This document shows positions 35,265-35,900 of a stretch of 35,900 nt of DNA, piece after piece (position 1 is the first letter of the stretch; every line of letters begins with the position of its first letter). The stretch spans positions 1 through 35,900 of the forward strand of contig MEOR01000141.1 in assembly GCA_001769295.1 (NCBI GenBank). The letters are read 5' to 3'. Source of the stretch: Bacteroidetes bacterium GWF2_49_14 (GTDB taxonomy: Bacteria; Bacteroidota; Bacteroidia; Bacteroidales; UBA12481). Both the position numbers and the translations under genes were made by a program. The notes under the pieces were generated by a model. It was not told the DNA's origin, searched no databases, and saw nothing but the letters and a program-made list of their open reading frames with translations.

Positions 35265-35287
35265 AAACCTGAGAGGAGGTTGAAATC

Positions 35288-35900
35288 ATGAAAGCAGCAA
35301 TCGTTAAATTGGTTCCCCTGATGTTTTTAGTTAGCTCGTGTGGCACTGGGTTTTACCTGTCATCCGGCTATACCGACGATGTCTATTATACCCCGTCCGA
35401 AAGGCCGGTTATGGTAGAAAAGAGGGTAGGGACCCCGCAACCGCAGCAGCCGGCGCGTTTCCAGGAACAGAATATCGAGATTCAGGATACCGTGCAGGTG
35501 AAAGAGCAGGATTATGCCCTGGTGGATTCAACCTATGAAGAATATGTTGATGATCAGGTGTATGCCGACGAAGGTGACAACTACTACTATGATTCCGGAG
35601 ATGACTATTACTACTCCCGGAGAATAAACAGATTTTACAGGCCTAACATGGGCTATGGTTATTACGATCCCTTTATGTCCTTCGGAGGCTGGGGAATGTA
35701 TAATTCATGGTACGATCCCTGGTACTCCGACTATTACAGTCCGTATTCCTTTGGATTCGGATATTACAATCCCTGGTATTCGCCCTGGTACAGCTCCTAT
35801 TACGGAGGGTATGGCGGCTACTATGGTGGTTACTATGGCGGAATGTCGCATTGGTACTGGAACGACTATTACTGGGGCGGCGGCAGCAATAATAATACCA
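35288..35900 (+). CDS. Tyr/Gly-rich lipoprotein, 3' end outside window
   Basis: Open from ATG 35288 to the window end (204 codons, no stop), so partial. A lipoprotein signal MKAAIVKLVPLMFLVSSC places the lipid anchor at Cys18. The mature part begins GTGFYLSSGYTDDVYYTP, then an acidic linker, and from about residue 95 becomes dominated by Tyr, Gly, Trp and Ser in YY-rich and GGYGG-type runs (for example YYGGYGGYYGGYYGG). Similar Bacteroidota lipoproteins carry the DDVYYTP motif after the anchor and a Tyr/Gly-rich tail; function is unknown. A perfect AGGAGG lies eight bases before the start. Probably exposed at the outer membrane. Confidence 0.8.
   Translation, partial: MKAAIVKLVPLMFLVSSCGTGFYLSSGYTDDVYYTPSERPVMVEKRVGTPQPQQPARFQEQNIEIQDTVQVKEQDYALVDSTYEEYVDDQVYADEGDNYYYDSGDDYYYSRRINRFYRPNMGYGYYDPFMSFGGWGMYNSWYDPWYSDYYSPYSFGFGYYNPWYSPWYSSYYGGYGGYYGGYYGGMSHWYWNDYYWGGGSNNNT

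Noticed and set aside
1-35900. tRNA genes, CRISPR arrays, insertion sequences or prophage
   Set aside because: I saw no cloverleaf-like sequence, regular spaced repeats, transposase, integrase or phage structural protein on either strand by reading; a tRNAscan or repeat-finder run would be needed to be certain.

Overview
The window looks like ordinary chromosome from a member of the Bacteroidota, most likely near Bacteroidales or Marinilabiliales. The evidence is two type IX secretion (T9SS) cargo proteins, one with a type A Por-like sorting tail and one with a type B gliding-motility-type tail. It also has a GldA/GldF/GldG-like ABC cluster, a TonB receptor with an N-terminal carboxypeptidase-regulatory-like domain, a DUF6702/HupE pair, an archaeal/eukaryotic-type ProS, and several TAnnTTTG-like -7 promoter elements. 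Coding density is high and no intergenic stretch exceeds 300 bases (the longest is the first ~190 bp). I see no tRNA, rRNA, CRISPR array, insertion sequence or prophage.

Layout. 1-3620: a terminator-like hairpin, then a large secreted DUF11-repeat protein with a T9SS tail, closed by a hairpin. 3621-8525 (minus): a tightly packed four-gene unit, transcribed HupE/UreJ-like membrane protein -> exported amidase-signature enzyme -> two tandem MtaD-like amidohydrolases. 8585-12946 (plus): DUF6702 protein, T9SS type B adhesin-like protein, coupled TPR protein. 12951-15215 (minus): lgt and a PLP-dependent group II decarboxylase. 15349-16653 (plus): Omp85-type barrel, then a terminator. 16707-18783 (minus): secreted unknown protein, family 9 glycosyltransferase, DUF6165 protein. 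18859-21971 (plus): palindromic operator-like site, Cys/His-rich exported protein, TonB receptor with a CKAACC motif, exported HMA metal-binding protein, strong terminator; this is probably a copper or related soft-metal locus. 22073-25050 (plus): argR, argG, argH with two ARG-box-like sequences. 25055-29840 (minus): GldA/F/G-like ABC transporter, DUF4340 protein, nth. 29979-35186 (minus): tilS, M49-like zinc-peptidase lipoprotein, unknown protein, proS. 35288-end (plus): a Tyr/Gly-rich lipoprotein that runs off the window.

Most genes are housekeeping or envelope functions. The parts most worth follow-up are the amidase/amidohydrolase/HupE operon, the metal locus with its inverted-repeat operator candidate, and the ARG-box pair that predicts ArgR autoregulation plus argGH control. 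I did not find a clearly undescribed defence or mobile system; the novelty candidates are modest and marked as inference.
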